Assembly (NCBI GenBank): GCA_019137255.1
Contig: WPDH01000270.1
Coordinates: 1-64,000 of the forward strand
Origin: Corinectria fuckeliana
Taxonomy: Eukaryota; Ascomycota; Sordariomycetes; Hypocreales; Nectriaceae
Direction: 5' to 3'
Length of the DNA stretch: 64,000 bases
The position numbers were made by a program, and so were the translations under genes. The notes under the pieces were generated by a model. The model saw only the letters and a program-made list of their open reading frames with translations. It was not told the origin of the DNA and searched no databases. Numbering within the stretch: the stretch's first letter is position 1; each line of letters starts with the position of its first letter. Positions 1 through 13,741 of this stretch are shown in pieces.

Positions 1-56
1 ATATATAACTATATCTCTCTTACTAAGAGACTATACTAGGTTTATTATTTTTATTA

Positions 57-100
<44 letters not shown>

Positions 101-893
101 GTTATTATTCTTAGCTATATAAAGTTAGCTATTATAATAAGACTATAATAAAACTATAGTATAAGCAGCTAGGAAATAAATATATTAATAAATCCTAAAA
201 AGAATATATATTAGTATATATTTAAGACCTAAAGCTAATATAAGCCTAATAAAAAGCCTAGAGGGAAAGCTACTTATAGAGGTGTTAAAAAGAGAAGAAA
301 GAAAGAAAGATATTATAACCTAAAAGACTAAATAATAAATAATAATAAAGATTTATATAGCTGCTAATAGCTACTAACAGCTGTTAAGTATTAGGTTTAT
401 ACTAGCCTCTAGCTACTAATAACTATACTACTAGCTAACCTACTAATAGCTAGCTAACTTACTAGTAGCTAGTTTTACCCACCTAAAATCCTAAGCTCTT
501 AGCTATAACTATAAAGTAACCTAAATATACCTAGCTAGTATAATCCTAATACTTAACTACTCTACTCTTATAGTAGACTAAGTGCTTAATATTTAGTTAA
601 CTATTTCTCTCTTTTTTACTTCTTTTTTCTTTTTTTCTTTTTTTCTTTTTCTCTTTTTCTTCTTCTCTCTTTTTAATTTTTTTCTAGCCCTCTAAGAAAT
701 AAGATAACTTTAGTCTTAGCAAAAGGACTATTTACTTATATATAGTAATAGCATAAGGGGCTTAACCTAGGTCTACTATATAAAGAATATAGGTTTTTAT
801 TTAATTTTATAGTTTTTCTTATATTTATATAGAATAAAAGCACTATTTACCTTTTAGGTCTATAAAGTATAAATAAATAAATAAATAAATAAA
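1..893 (+). repeat. Interspersed repeat with (AAAT)n tail, copy 1 (RIP-mutated)
   Basis: This AT-rich stretch matches, in reverse orientation, the stretch at 19613-20462. Its right part also matches 22290-22502 in reverse orientation. All three copies end in the same run of AAAT units (here about 870-893) after a shared segment that includes a GTAAATAG-type block. A simple-repeat tail with variable truncation at the other end resembles a non-LTR (LINE-like) retrotransposon, but I could not read a reverse transcriptase here. The left end may lie outside the window. RIP-type changes separate the copies. Confidence 0.55.
61..100. repeat. (TAT)n microsatellite
   Basis: About thirteen uninterrupted TAT units. 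An equivalent AAT run sits at 20390-20418 in the inverted copy of the same repeat, so the microsatellite is part of the element. Confidence 0.9.
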
Positions 894-3100
894 TATCTTT
901 TTTAGTTATTTTCTTCTTTTTAGTTTCTTACTTTAGTATAGTAAGCTCTAATAGTAGCTAAAAGGTGCTTATTAGTATAATTTAGTCTTATAATCTTATT
1001 ATACTAACTTATTATCTTATTATAACTTTTAAACTTATTAGTAAGAAATATAACTAGTATAAACTAACTACTAACTAAAGCTATTAACTAGAAATAAAAA
1101 TATATAAATAAAGTTAATACTTAAGTAACTGTAAAAAGTATAGTTTAGCTTTAATAGCTGTTAAATACTAGATATAGTGCTTTTAGATATCTACTAGCTA
1201 ATATAATTAAATTTTAAGTAATAAGAGCTATTATAATAGCTTAGATAAGGTAAGATTAGAGATAAAAAGCAGGTTTAAATTATAAGAAGAGAAAAAGTAT
1301 ACTTTACTAAAAACTAAGTAAAGTAATATCTTTAAGTAGTAACCTCTTAATAGCTAGATCTTATATATATTAAATCTTAATAGTACTATCTAGTATTATT
1401 ATATTACTTAAGCTTAAAAGCTTTACCTATTTATTTAAGGTAAGATATAGTTAGTATAATCTTAAAGCTATTAAATTATTTATTCTAGTAATATTATTCT
1501 TTATAGGTATTTAGCTATTTAATACTAAGTTATTTAATATACTCTTATAAGAAACTAATAATATAGTTATTATCTAAGCTTAATTATACTAGTCTAGCTT
1601 AAACTAAAATAAGCATTATAATATATTACTTTAAGGCCTTAAAGTGCTTAATATTATTAATAAATACTTTCTTAAAAGTATTATAAAAAGCTATAATCTT
1701 ATAGTATATATATTAGTTTATATACTTAAGTTTTATAGTTTTATTATTATTATTATTATCTAATTTTAAGTTACTTAAAATACTATTATTATATATTTAG
1801 ATATTATCTTAAGTCTACTTATCTTAAGATATTTTAAAACTAAATAAAGTTATTAGAGCTATAATAACTAATTTAAATTATTACTTAGGTTAATATAGTA
1901 AAATACTAAATAAGAGCTATTAATATATAATAGCTAAGCTTAACCTAAAGATGTAAAACAGTTTTAAAATATAAAAGTATTTATACTAGTAGTTTAGATT
2001 ATAAGAGTAAGTAATATAAGTTATAGTCTTAGTAATAGTAAAATAGTAAATTTAATATAACTAATATATATATTAATAGCTAGTAGGCTATCTTTATAAA
2101 AGTGCTAAATAAATATACTTATATATTAAGAGAGCTAGTATAAGCTTACTAGGTAAGAGTAAGCTTAATCTTATAGCTTATTATAAAAGAGTAAGTTAAA
2201 TATCTAAGTTTACTTATATAAAGTGAGTTTAGGATTTATATTAGGTGAAAAAGCAGGTATATTATAGTTTTACTAGTTGTAACTATTTAGTTTTAACTTA
2301 AGCTGTAATAATAAGAGAGTAAGACTAGCTAAGAGGAGAAGAGAAAAAGCAGAAAAGAAGTAGTATATTTAGTATATAAGTAATTATTTATAAAAATAAA
2401 ATAAACTAAGAATAAATATATATAGATATAAAGTATAGTTTACCTTATATTATAATATGTTAAAATAAATATTTAAGAAAATAAACTTTTATATACTTTT
2501 ATATTCTAGTAGTAATATAACTAGCCTTATAAATTAACTAATATAATATCTGTTTTTTATCTTATCTTTATAAGCCTTCTAAAGTGTTTTTATAAATATA
2601 TTTAGTATAACTTTAGCTATTACCTAATTGATTTTTAATTTATTATTCCCTGCTATATAAATATTCTGCCTAATTAACACAGGAAGATATTATAGTACCT
2701 GCCTTAGTATCTTAGTATTTATAAATTTATAACAAACCTAATTATACTAGTCTGTCTAAGTTGTTATATTACTACTATAATTTCTAAAACAAGCCTAATA
2801 ATTAACAAAATTATATTCCTAGAGAGCCTAATTAGCTTCTTATTTAACTGTGAAGTTTAGTTTTAGTATTAAGTAAAACTGTTTAGAGAGTTTATACCTG
2901 CTTTCTTAAGTTTAGAAAAGGCTAAGTTTAATTTGTTTTATAATTAAATATACTAAGCCTCTATAAGAAAATATCCTGTTTCTATAGTAACCTTATTATA
3001 AATTTTAGTCTCACTTATATTTTAGTAGATTAGTAAATAATTCTAAAGTAAAGGTTTTAAGTAGATCTAAACGAAATAGCAGGCATAATTTCTATTTATA
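894..3100. other. AT-rich RIP-mutated repeat DNA, no gene
   Basis: CpA, TpG and CpG are almost absent and stop codons occur in all frames. About 2020-2300 resembles 21420-21690 (same orientation) and 23390-23560 (inverted), so a second repeat family is present. From about 2640 to 3100 the composition becomes less extreme, grading into the GC island. No protein domain could be recognised. Confidence 0.7.
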
Positions 3101-4968
3101 TAACTGTCTAAGAAGAACCGCTAAAAGCACAGGCGGCATACCTAGCGTCTCTTAGGGATGACCTGGCCCCCTAGAAATAGTGAATAGAAACACTAGCATC
3201 CCTCATCTGAGGTGGTGCAGCATAGTAGAAGCGTGGCGTGTGAAAAGCAAAGCTGAGCTTGTTAATCATGATAGCTATTCCGCTTCTCACACCAAACTTC
3301 CCGCTATCCCTACACCATAGAGTTGCTTCTGATTACGCGTAACGTAGTAGTAGCAGTCGCTCTGCCGTCACCCAAAAGCAAAAAGCGGAGATAGAGCTAA
3401 GCCTCACCTGTATTAGCCTGGTGGAATTGCGGTGTGTCTCCTCCACGCGAGGTCACTACTAGTGCATCTCTACGACCCTAATAAATACAGTGCCTACAGC
3501 CCACTGGGGGATTCCATGATCGCTAATACCAGGAAGAATGTATCTACTAACCCTAAATGCTATAGACCAGATTATAGTGTGATCAACAGGATTGGGTGCC
3601 GATCTTTGAGAACAGACATGCTCACCCATCTGGAGTTCCTCGGTTTGAGTCTGACACTCTATAGTTTAAGCTGTAAAGTCAGACCCAGGGAAGCCATGCA
3701 CTGAGCAGGTTATCTTTAACTAATATCATGGTTCTTAAATGAGGGTCAGAAAGTGATGAGTGTATCGTAATTAAGGAGCTATCTTGTCAAGTTCTAGGAA
3801 CTAAATCTAGTACATGCAAAGAAGCGCTAGCCGCTTGGTTCGTGATCGTATTGATTGGTTCCAACCTGGCCCCGGCTTTTTGCCCATAATGACGGCTGCT
3901 TCTATGTAAAGGTTTGTCGACGGCGACTACAGCGCTTTTCGAAGCTCGTGCCTTTTGCCTATTATCCCAGGTGCCGTAGGCACGAGTTGAGTATCTCCTG
4001 CCAAAACTGTCGCTCCCGCAGCGAGAGGGATGTGATGAGCAGCAGGGTGGTGAAGGAGCCTAGCAGGTAGAAGAGATAGGACGAGGCAAAATACTAAAAG
4101 GCCTTGAGGTGGTCTGGACGAAGGCTAGTCACCGAATTTAGCCTAGAGACGCGTCATGAACAAAGGTCTCACGTTGATCACTAAATTAGACCCCCACATA
4201 GTATGCGCTGGGGGTGCAATTCACTCCCTGTTGATCTTCATGCGAGGGTTATTGATCCGTCAGAGTCAATTATCTATAAGAATGTGTAACCAACTGCAGC
4301 GTGTGTGGAGGGACAAGCCAATACAATCCACTTCTGATTGCAAAACCAGACCTCCCGCTACGGAGCAAGACTCACCTCAATGGTAAGTTTAGTCAAGACG
4401 GGGGAATGTCAGCACTAGAATGTATCCAAGCGCCGGCTGAGGTTTTGACGAGATCTTGAGGTCCATAGAGCTTGTATAGATCTCTGGTTGACCGGAGTAG
4501 GGCTGGATGGCCAGTCCCGTACCCAATAAAGTGTGTAAAAGCCACTGATTCCGAACGGAAGTCGAATGTCGTTCTGGCACGACAGTTCGTTGCCCTGCAC
4601 ATCATGATCGTATGAATTAGGGTAGTTTTTGTCAATGTCGTCTGAAGAGGACCAGCTACGGATTGCTTGGTAACCGCATCTCTAACAGCCATTTGTGGAT
4701 GTGAATGGGAGACAGGCGATCGCCTGACGAGGTCTACCCTCTGCTATGCAACCACGCCTCTCGAAGTCATTTGTAGAAGTAAACTCAAGAGAGCTAAGGC
4801 GATTACTTGCCCACATCTTGCTCCCTGATATGCAGAACGGCCCACAGTAGCTGCGCAGAGAGTCGAGTGGAAGACACGCCTCCCATAAACGGCGCCTGCC
4901 CCCCTGAAATATAAGGAACATAAATTTCTTCCATCAGTTGCTTCAGTCCCAGCCACGCCCTCAACTCT
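3101..4968. other. Island DNA of normal composition without a convincing gene
   Basis: Only short open frames occur and none resembles a family I know. On the minus strand about 3970-4090 reads as a hydrophobic stretch rich in Leu, Thr and Ser followed by a charged RERQFWQE segment and then stops. This could be a remnant of a membrane-protein exon. Nothing else was seen. Confidence 0.5.
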
Positions 4969-5783
4969 CTAGAGCTGCTCGAGCACAAAGAGAAACTTGT
5001 CCTTCCCGTGCCCAGCGACCTGTAGGAATGTATCCGCCAAGGAGCCACCGGATGGTGGGAGGAGTCCGATCTGGCTGCGGACGCCAATAAAATCGTAAAG
5101 CCACCTCATCCATGTCAGGTGCGTCGGCTCTGGCTGGGCGGGCGGGGAGTCGAGAAATACCGGGTGCACATACAAGGCCACAAACACGGGGCTATCCGTG
5201 GGTCGGAACAGCTCCTCAGGGCCGTACGGCGAGCTGCTCGGAGAGGCGCCAGGGAGGTAGATGTCTTTCAGGTGCGGCTTGGATAGACGAAGTTCGTGGT
5301 CAACGATGGCCATGCCCTGAGCTCGTCGTCGAAGCGGCGGAGTTGGTGCGTGAGATACAGAAAGTGGAGGTGGTTCCGGCACTTTCCAAGGGTGAACCCC
5401 TCCTGTAGGCGGTGCGGTACTCGTTTAAAATGCATGCTCGAGCGTTATAGATGGCGGCCTCCTGGGAGCGGAGGTGCTCGTGCAGCTCGTCGGGCTCGGC
5501 GCCGGGGAAACGGCGAAGATTCATGTCGACATACGTCTCGTGACTCGGCTTCTTGCCCGGCAGAGTAGCCGTTATTCTTTCTCGTGGTTTCCGCCCCTCC
5601 CGTTTCGTCTCGGTTCGCCATGTCGAATTCCTCTGCGTTCAATCCAAGGTAGTGTCGTGGTGCATCGGTGTGGTTCATGATGTGATGCAAGATGCGTGTT
5701 AGCCAGCTATAAGAAGGCTCGGGCGGAATATGGGGGGAACCATGACCATCTGGAACGGCAAACTCGAGCAAGGTGCAGGACAA
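4969..5783 (-). pseudogene. Broken protein-coding gene, unknown family
   Basis: Three minus-strand reading frames must be joined to follow one protein-like sequence. The first is 5783 to about 5560 (begins MSCTLLEF). The second is about 5560-5420 (LPGKKPSHETYVDMNL... to NEYRTAYRRG). The third continues GFTLGKCRNHLHFLYLTHQL to about 5290, after which the frame starting near KPHLKDIYLPG runs to the TAG at 4969. No GT..AG introns fit these joints, so they look like small indels. The third segment has a repeated basic/aromatic character and the last is proline-rich. I do not recognise the family. Either this is a decaying gene or the sequence contains indel errors. It lies next to a RIP block, but the damage is indels, not RIP transitions. 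Confidence 0.42.
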
Positions 5784-6243
5784 GAGAATACAAGGTGGTC
5801 TGGCTAACCATATATGAAGACTGACAACTGCAGCTATAGAGACGGCTGGGGCACCTATGTCGCCGACCCTGGTTCTTTACGCATATGCCGGTATGGAGAA
5901 TGCTACTTTAGAAAAGGGCGGAGTAGACTACTTCATCCCGCCCTGTATTCGAAGAAATGAAGCGGTGATTCGAGGCACACGGTGACTAGTGCAGCCAGCC
6001 GACGCCTCAAAACACCAAGTAACAAAGCTCGCCACGCACATTCAACAACATGCTAGAGGAGTCCTCCCAGATCACTGTAAGGCGTGGGTTTGCTCCAAAC
6101 GTCGGAACGTTTTCATCTAAACAAAATCATTCGGTGGAATCCCTTCCTCGGATTCAGTTTACCTGGCCTCTGCTCCCCCGACTTTCGTACGCACCCACTT
6201 CGGCGCCATGGCGAAACTTGCAGGCGTCGTGCTGCCTGCAGTC
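5784..6243. other. Intergenic, nothing recognised
   Basis: Between two minus-strand genes, about 460 bases. It would hold the 3' flank of the cupin gene and the promoter of the broken gene. No repeat, RNA or motif was recognised. Confidence 0.5.
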
Positions 6244-6828
6244 CTACTTCCCAACAAGAAGCTTCTGCAGCGCCTCTTCGGTATCATACGTCGCAAGCAA
6301 CTCCCGCCTCAGCGCGTCAATCTCGTCCTTCTTCTCAGCCCTGACCCCTTCGAGCATCTCCTTGGCCGGCCCAATCAGGTGCGCATCGCTCAGGCCCATC
6401 ACCACCGCCATCAGCACCAGACTATCCCCCATACCCGCTAGGCGCCCATCCGCATCCAGCCCATTCATGATCTTGAGCAGCCGCTCAAAATCTGCATCCC
6501 CCGGCGTCACCACCACGCGCAGCACGGCAGGGCCCTCGCCGTCGACGACGTACTTGTGGTGGACGTGCGGCTCGACGGTGACCTGGGTGCCGGCCTTGAG
6601 GGGCCGCGACGAGGCATCCAGGGCGTCGAGGTTGGATTGGGTAGTGCTGAAGACTGAGATGACGCCGCTCTGCAGGTCGAAGGTCTCGGAGAAGCGCGTG
6701 TGGAAGTGAGGCGGGACCGTGGTGCCAGGGGTCATGGTCTCGATGAAAACGGTGCGGGCGCCGTCGTTGAGCGTCGTCGACTCTTCGAGAACGAAGCGGC
6801 GCTCATCCCAGCGGCGTTCAGAGGACAT
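6244..6828 (-). CDS. Cupin-domain protein (194 aa)
   Basis: Single-exon gene for a small cupin (conserved beta-barrel) protein. Motif 1 is visible as PPHFHTRFSETFDLQSG, giving candidate metal ligands His41, His43 and Glu48 with Gly55 at the expected spacing. Motif 2 follows at about residues 80-91 (GTQVTVEPHVHH) and supplies the usual last histidine (His88, His90 or His91). The C-terminal 80 residues form a helical tail (MLEGVRAEKKDEIDALRREL) outside the barrel. I chose the ATG at 6828 (MSSERRWDER) because the in-frame extension to 6897 looks like leader DNA. There is no signal peptide, so it is probably cytosolic. Single-domain cupins include dioxygenases, isomerases and metabolite-binding proteins, and substrate cannot be told from sequence. 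Intact, unlike its downstream neighbour. Confidence 0.8.
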   Translation of the reverse strand: MSSERRWDERRFVLEESTTLNDGARTVFIETMTPGTTVPPHFHTRFSETFDLQSGVISVFSTTQSNLDALDASSRPLKAGTQVTVEPHVHHKYVVDGEGPAVLRVVVTPGDADFERLLKIMNGLDADGRLAGMGDSLVLMAVVMGLSDAHLIGPAKEMLEGVRAEKKDEIDALRRELLATYDTEEALQKLLVGK

Positions 6829-7475
6829 GGTGTATTTTCTGGCAGAAGTGGCCCGGGAGTAATGGGGATGGATGCTTGGGGACTTGATTTCATGCAAGTG
6901 ACAGTTCGTACGTACGAAGGAGAGACACGAGTATGGTGTCCTATTCCGTGCTCACGTGAGGGGATTCGTGATCTCCCGAGACTGCAAGAAGCTCTAGGCT
7001 CCCTGCGGCAGTGCGGCAACCGTAGGATTCAACTTGTTACGCGGCACAGGTCACGACTACTCCGTACAAGGAAGGAGGGTACAGACAGCCGAGTACGGGC
7101 TGCACTCCTTCGATCATTGCGTAAGGGGCGAAGATTTTCGCTCAAGAGGCTGCCGATACCGATACCGACAGGAGAACCCTCGGTATGTACTGTAGATGTC
7201 TCAGTGGCCGCAGGAGTACATGAAACAAGAAGCTTTCATGCACAGGCTCAATCATCAGGCAGAAGTAATGAATCCTCGTCTATGTAGCAAGCACGACGGC
7301 CAGCCTATCCGGGTATTACCTAATTAGGTGAGATCTGCAACATAACGGATTGAGAGTACTCTTGAGGGCGGGCGTGCCAGTGGAGCGTCATGTTCAGCAG
7401 TCTAATGATAGTCAGTGTAATTTATGCGGGCTTTGATCTAAGGGAAATCCTTCAGAAACCCACCTTCCTGATAGA
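6829..7475. other. Upstream region of the cupin gene and left flank of the Copia element
   Basis: About 650 bases of normal composition. It should contain the cupin promoter (minus strand, starting at 6829). Open frames here overlap the cupin start or lack protein character. The last bases adjoin the GTAGT target duplication. Confidence 0.5.
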
Positions 7476-7480
7476 GTAGT
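7476..7480. repeat. Target-site duplication of Copia element 1 (left copy)
   Basis: GTAGT immediately before the 5' LTR; the identical GTAGT is at 13905-13909 directly after the 3' LTR. Five bases is the usual duplication length for LTR retrotransposons. Confidence 0.88.
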
Positions 7481-7643
7481 TGTTAGTGGTAGGACCACTA
7501 GTCAGGCCCGCTATCGGGCACTATCTATATTTCTGCCTTAGATGCTAGGCATCTAGTAATAATAGTAATCCCCTTAGGGACTTACTATTCTGCCTCTTTT
7601 TCTAGCTTAGTATAGTTATATAATATATATAGTTATATTAATA
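7481..7643 (+). repeat. 5' LTR of Copia element 1
   Basis: 163 bp beginning TGTTAGTGGTAGG. It aligns without gaps to 13742-13904. Differences are C/T and G/A only. The outer part keeps G and C (for example GCCCGCTATCGGGC) while the inner part is converted to A and T. Confidence 0.93.
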
Positions 7644-7664
7644 GTTATAAGCTTAGTAATAACT
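7644..7664 (+). promoter_or_regulatory. Primer-binding-site region of Copia element 1
   Basis: The bases directly after the 5' LTR, GTTATAAGCTTAG, agree with the start of the equivalent site in Copia element 2 (GTTATAAGCCTAG at 44677). A shared sequence just inside the 5' LTR is expected for a tRNA primer site. The tRNA cannot be named because both copies are RIP-mutated. Confidence 0.55.
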
Positions 7665-10600
7665 TTTTAAGTGAATTTTAGCTTTTAGTATTAATTTAGT
7701 ATTATCTTTAATATTAGGAAAAAACCTATAAGTAACTAATTCCTCTTTTAGCTAAGTAATTACCCTTAAGGCTTATAAATTCTAATTTAAGTGATTTATA
7801 TAATCTAAAGTAATTTACTTACTAAGTACTTAGTATACTTTTAGCTACTAATATAATAGATATAAATAGTATAAAAGTATTTTTAGACTTTCTTTTTAAG
7901 CTAAAAAAGACTAAGAACTAAACCTTATAGCTAAAGTGTATTTATATTTTAGTTATAATATATAAAATCTAGAAATATATTAATCTAAATACTATATTAG
8001 GTATTAATAATCTAGTATTAAATCTTATACTAGTTATTAATAAGAGAGATTTCTACTTAAAGCCTAAAAGGCTAGATTTTTTAGGTATTAATAATAGTAA
8101 GAAAAAGGCTTTTATTATATAGATTTATTAGCTTAATCTTAAAGATTAGTAGTAAGACTATATTATTAAGTAAGCTAATAATAATAGGCTATTTATATTA
8201 TAGTAAGTAAGATAAGATAAGAGCTTATAAGATAAAACTCTTAAGAAGAAGAAGCTAAATAAGCTTAAGATATCTATCTTAAAAACCCTCTTAAGTAGCT
8301 ATACTATATATATTAGGAAAATATAAGATCTTAAAGAGATTATTAGCTATCTTAAGCTTTTTATTAATCCTAAAGATAAGAATAATATATATAAAGTTAA
8401 GATAAAGTTTTAAGCCTTAGTAACTAAGAAAGAGTTAAAAGATTAAAAAGCCTAAGCTAACTAGTTTAAAAAGGCTTAAAAGAATTATATTATATATAAA
8501 ATAATTACTATTAATAAGAAGAGGGCTAAAAAAGAGTTTCTAAAAGTGATAAAGCTTTAGTAAGAGTTTTATTATACTTAGGATAAGCTTATTATAAGGT
8601 AGGAGAGTAAAAGCAAAAAAGTAAATAATCTACTTAAGATTATATACCTCTTTTATAATAATATAAGAAAGAAAAAATTAAATCCTTTTAAGGCTTACTT
8701 TATAATAGCTCTTAAGTTATTAAACTCTTTTTAGTTAAGCTAGTAAAATAAAGCTATAAGTTAGAAGTATCTTAGTTATAAAAGAAGATATCTTATATAA
8801 ATACCTATATAGTAAGAAAAATATTTTAACTTTCTAGCCTTATATAAGAAGAAATATACTCTAAAGGGCTAGAGCTTTTACCTTAGGTAAAATAAGACTT
8901 TTAAGAAGTAGTTTAATAAGTACCTAAAAAAGCTAAAAAAGGCTAATACTTAGACCTTAGTAAAAAAGATAACTTATATGCTAATTAGTAGTCTAAAAAA
9001 GAAGGTAAATATAATTACTATCACTTATTAAACCTCTCTTTTAGGTCTTATTTCTTATATAAATACCCTATATATAGCTATATATAATATAACCTTTATA
9101 AACCTTATAATTAGGAATATTACTATTTATAATTTTAGTATCTTATACTACTTTTTTAACTATATAAACTAGTTTTTTAAAGAAGGTTTTAATTAGAAAG
9201 TTAGAAAGATTACTTATATAAAAGGTAGTAAGATATTTATAAAAAGCTAAGATATAATTAACTTAAGAGTATAATACCTTAGGTTTTCTAGAGGCAGGCT
9301 TATTAGACTTAAGTATACTTACTATATATTAGAAATATATCTTAATATAATCTTAGGCTTTTAGATATATAATAATAGTATTATTTAGGATTAGAAAGTA
9401 AAAATCCTTTAAATAAAAGAATTATCTAAAATAGTAGTCTTTATATAGCTTTATATAAGCTAGTAAGTTATTTTAATAAGAGTATCTATTTAGAGCCCTC
9501 TAGTTATAATAGCCTTAAAGATTAGAATAGTTCTTAAAGAGAATACTAAGCTCTAGTATTAATAATATAGTTATATAAGATAGAAAGCTCTTAATTAGCT
9601 AGTCTTATTAAGTTTAAAAGTAAGAGTTAAGAGATCTCTTCTTAAGAAATATTAGGTTTATACTATAATAAAGGTAATAATAATAGTCTTAAGAAAGTTT
9701 TTAGATTATATCTCTTAGGGGCCTAAAAAAGTAATAAATTATAATTTTTATTACTTTTTAGTACTTATATATAATAGTTACTATTATTAGGTCTTATTTA
9801 TAAATATAATAATAAGAATATACTTTTTTTACCTTTTAAAAATAAAGTTAGATATTAGGAGTATATTTAAAAAGCTATAAGTCTAGCTATAAACTTAATA
9901 TAACCTTAAGATTATACTCTTATAGTATAATAGTAAGAAGGCTCTTTTTACTAAAAAGAAAAGAAAAATCTTTAAGAATAATAATATAATTATTTATAAG
10001 TCTATCTTATTAATCTTAATATAAAATAAAAGTGCTAAGATATTAGGAAGGATTATTAAGGTTAGGAGTAGAGTTATAATTAAGAAGTTAAGACTTTTAG
10101 AAGAGCTTACCTTTAAGATATACTATATAGTAGTATACCTTTTTAACTATATATCTTATTAAAAAAAAATTAGTAAGTAACTTCTTATTAGCTCTAGTAG
10201 GACTAGATTAAAAATAATATTCTAAAATATAGTTATATCTTTAAGAATATAAAGCTCTTATAAGTATATATTAAGGTTTTTAAGTGCTTAACTTACTTAA
10301 TAACTATAGTTATCTTAGAATATATTAAGTTATATAAGTTTTTAAGCTTACTTATAGAGAGAGCTTATATTAAGTATCTTATTAGCTATAAGAGTAAGTT
10401 ATAATATATAATTTATATATTAGTAACCTAAGATAAGAAGATTATAATCTTTACTAATATATAGTTTAAGAAGTAAAAATACTTTAATCTAAGATATAAG
10501 AAAAATATAAAAGCTTATAAGAAATATACTTATAAAATTCTAAACTAAATTAATATAAAAAAGGTTTTTAATAATAAAAATATTAGTAAGAAAGGTAGTT

Positions 10601-13600
10601 TTAATATAGTAGCTATAAGGTCTTTTTTAAATCTTACTAAGTTATAAATTTAGATACTACTTATAATATCTCTAAGAGAGATATAATAATAAGAAGAGGT
10701 CTAATACACTTAGTAATAGTAATCTTAAACTAAGACTTTATAAGAAAAGAAAAGTACTCTTAAGATTAGAAGTATTAAGACTATATTTAAGACTATTTTA
10801 CCTTTTTTCTTTTCTACTAAGAGAGCTATAAGGTAAGTTACTTTTCTTAATAATACTTTATATTAGTCTAGCTTACTATATAAGATAGTAAGTATAATAC
10901 TATTATATAATTTATTATTTAAAATTATAAATAATATCTTATTAGCTATATAAGCTAAAAATAGTAATAACTCTATAAAACCTAATAATCTTATAAAAAG
11001 ATTAGAATTATAAGACTTATTAGATAATAATAGTTTAAATAATATATAAATTATTATACCTAAATAGGTTAATAAGATATTAGGAGATAAAACAGATAGT
11101 AAGACTAATTTAATCTTATATAATAACTCTAATAATACTTTTATTTAGTTATTAGAGGAATTATTATAAAAGACCTAAAAGGATTATAATTAATACCTTT
11201 AAGAAGCTAATATAATTTTTAGGTATTATAATTAAAAGCTCTTAAAGAAAGCTCTTAAGATATAAAAGTAAAAAAAACTTAAAAAGTATACTAAGATAAA
11301 ATATATTATTAATATAACTTTTTTAAATATAAAAAGATATTCTTTTTATATTAGTATAATACTACTTACTCTAAGATTATATAAGTAGGTTATAATTTTT
11401 TTATAAGTACTTTAGTAGTATATAAGCCTTCTTTTAGAAATTAAAAACTTAAAAGATAAGAGAGCTTATAAGAAGGTTTTTATAAATAAGCTAGATAATA
11501 ATATTTAGCTTATTAATCTTAAATAGGTATTTATATATAAGGTTAATAAATAAGACTATATAATATACTTTAAGGTATACTTAATAGCTTATAGTAATAA
11601 GTAAGATAAAAATAAAGCTAAGACTTATATATTTATCTTAATATATAAGACTTTTTAGGTAATATATATAAAATACTATAAGAAAGATCTTAATATATAT
11701 TAATATAATATTATTAATACTTTTATTAAAGCTTTACTAGGCAGAAAGGTTTACTACTACTTATTACTAAAAATATTTAAAAAGAGAGTCTTTTTAAAGC
11801 TCTTAAGAGCCTTTTATAGCTTATAGATATTACTAAAGCTATAGTATAAGAATCTTACTTACCTTTTTACTAGTTAAGACTTTAAAGCTTATAAGAAAGA
11901 CTCTTATATCTTTAAGTGTAAAAAGCTTTTTATTTTCTTTTATATAGATAATATTATTATAATATAGCTAAAAGAGATTAGAAGTAAATAGTAATAAGTT
12001 TATAATACTCTAATAATAAAATATTAAGTTAAGAACCTAAGAGAGTTATACTAGTTTCTAAAGATTAAGATTATTAAGAACTATATAGTAAATTACTTTT
12101 AGCTCTCTTAGAAGTTATATATTTTAACTATAGCTAAGAAATTTAAGTTAGATAGTAAGATACTAAAAGTTTATAAAAAAAAAACCTTTTTACTCTTATA
12201 AATTCTTATACTTATAATATATAAAGCTAGTTTTAGTCTTATCTTAAAGTATAAGATAAAAGTAGGTAGTATAAGCTATTCTGCTAATACTATAAGGCTT
12301 AATATATTTTATATATTATTAAAGCTTAGTTAATTTAGTTATTAGCTAAGCTTTAAGTATAATAAAGTAGTAAAATAGTATATTAGCTATTTTTATTAAA
12401 CTAGAAAGCTTTATATTTACTATATAGTAGTTAAGAATTAGAGAAATCTTTTTATAGTTATAAATATAGCTTTTAAAGACTACTTAATAACTAGAAAGTC
12501 CTTATAAGGCTAGGTAGTTATACTATATAAGAGTCTTATTATTTAAAAGGCTATAAAGTAGAATATAATTATTATATTAAGTATAAAAGCTAAGTTACTT
12601 ACTCTTATAAGTATAGTTAAGAAATAGCTTACTTTAAGTTAACTTCTTAAGAAGGTTAGTATTAAGGTTTAAAATATAGCTTAAATCTAGTATAATAATA
12701 TTAATATAATCTAGCTAATTATAAAGCAGTTAGCTAAGCTAGTTATAACACTTTAGTATATTAATATTTATTATTACTAGGTTTATAAGCTTATTTAAAA
12801 AGGTAAAGTTAAGATATCTTAGCTGCTTATAGCTTAGATACTAATAAATAGTCTTATAAAGCCTCTTTTAGAATAGAAATATATAACTTTTATTATATAA
12901 TTATAAATATATATAACTTTAAATAGGGCTATATAATAAGCCTAGTAATACTTATAATTTCTTATATTATCCTACTATTAAATTAGAAAAGAAAAACACT
13001 TAGAGAATCTTCTAGTTTTTAGCTTTATAATAATCTTATTTACTTTTAAGTTAAATAACTTATTAATATAAAAGAGGGTAAATAAGATTAAAAGTAATAT
13101 TATTATATTATTTTACTAAAAAGATCTTTAAAAAGCTTAAAAAATAATATTAGAATAAAATTTTCTTATATAGTTAATATCTTTTAGTCTTTTAATTTAA
13201 TATTAAATAATTAGTTATACTAATTAGATTACTTAACTAGTATAATAAAATATAAGAATTATAATCTTATAGTCTTATTAGATATTAAGATATTAATACT
13301 ATAAGTTAGCCTTATATATTAGGATTAGTAATATTATTATTATAATAATAAAAGGGTTAGTTTAGTATAATAATTAGAGCTATTATATATTATATAATTT
13401 TAAGACTTTCTGTCTTAAAACTATAAGCTAAACTTATAATAAGATAAAAGGTTAAGATTTTTTACTTTTACTAAGTATAATAATAACCTTTTTTTCTCTT
13501 ATTACTTTCTTTTTAAAGCTAGAATCTTATATAATAGCTTTAACTATTACCTTAAGATACTAGCTAAAATTATTATACTTTTAGATTAAGACTAAAGTTT

Positions 13601-13732
13601 AATTTTAGCTCTAGTAAGAATTCTTTTATTTTTAGAAGCTAGAAACACTAAGAAATTAGCTAGCTAGTACTATCAGATAGTTACAAATAGTCTTATTAGT
13701 TAGTTAGACTAACTGCTCTTAGCAGCCAGTCT

Positions 13733-13741
13733 AAGAGGGTG
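13733..13741 (+). promoter_or_regulatory. Polypurine tract of Copia element 1
   Basis: AAGAGGGTG directly before the 3' LTR, the expected plus-strand primer. Copia element 2 has GAGGGGGTG in the same place. Confidence 0.75.

Noticed and set aside
1..3100. Possible telomere-proximal DNA or CRISPR-like arrays
   Set aside because: No TTAGGG repeats and no regularly spaced direct repeats. The simple repeats are microsatellites within transposon copies.
6050..6709. 219-aa plus-strand open frame
   Set aside because: It lies opposite the cupin gene, and its Ser/Arg/Pro-rich composition is that of an antisense shadow. The cupin frame has clear family motifs.
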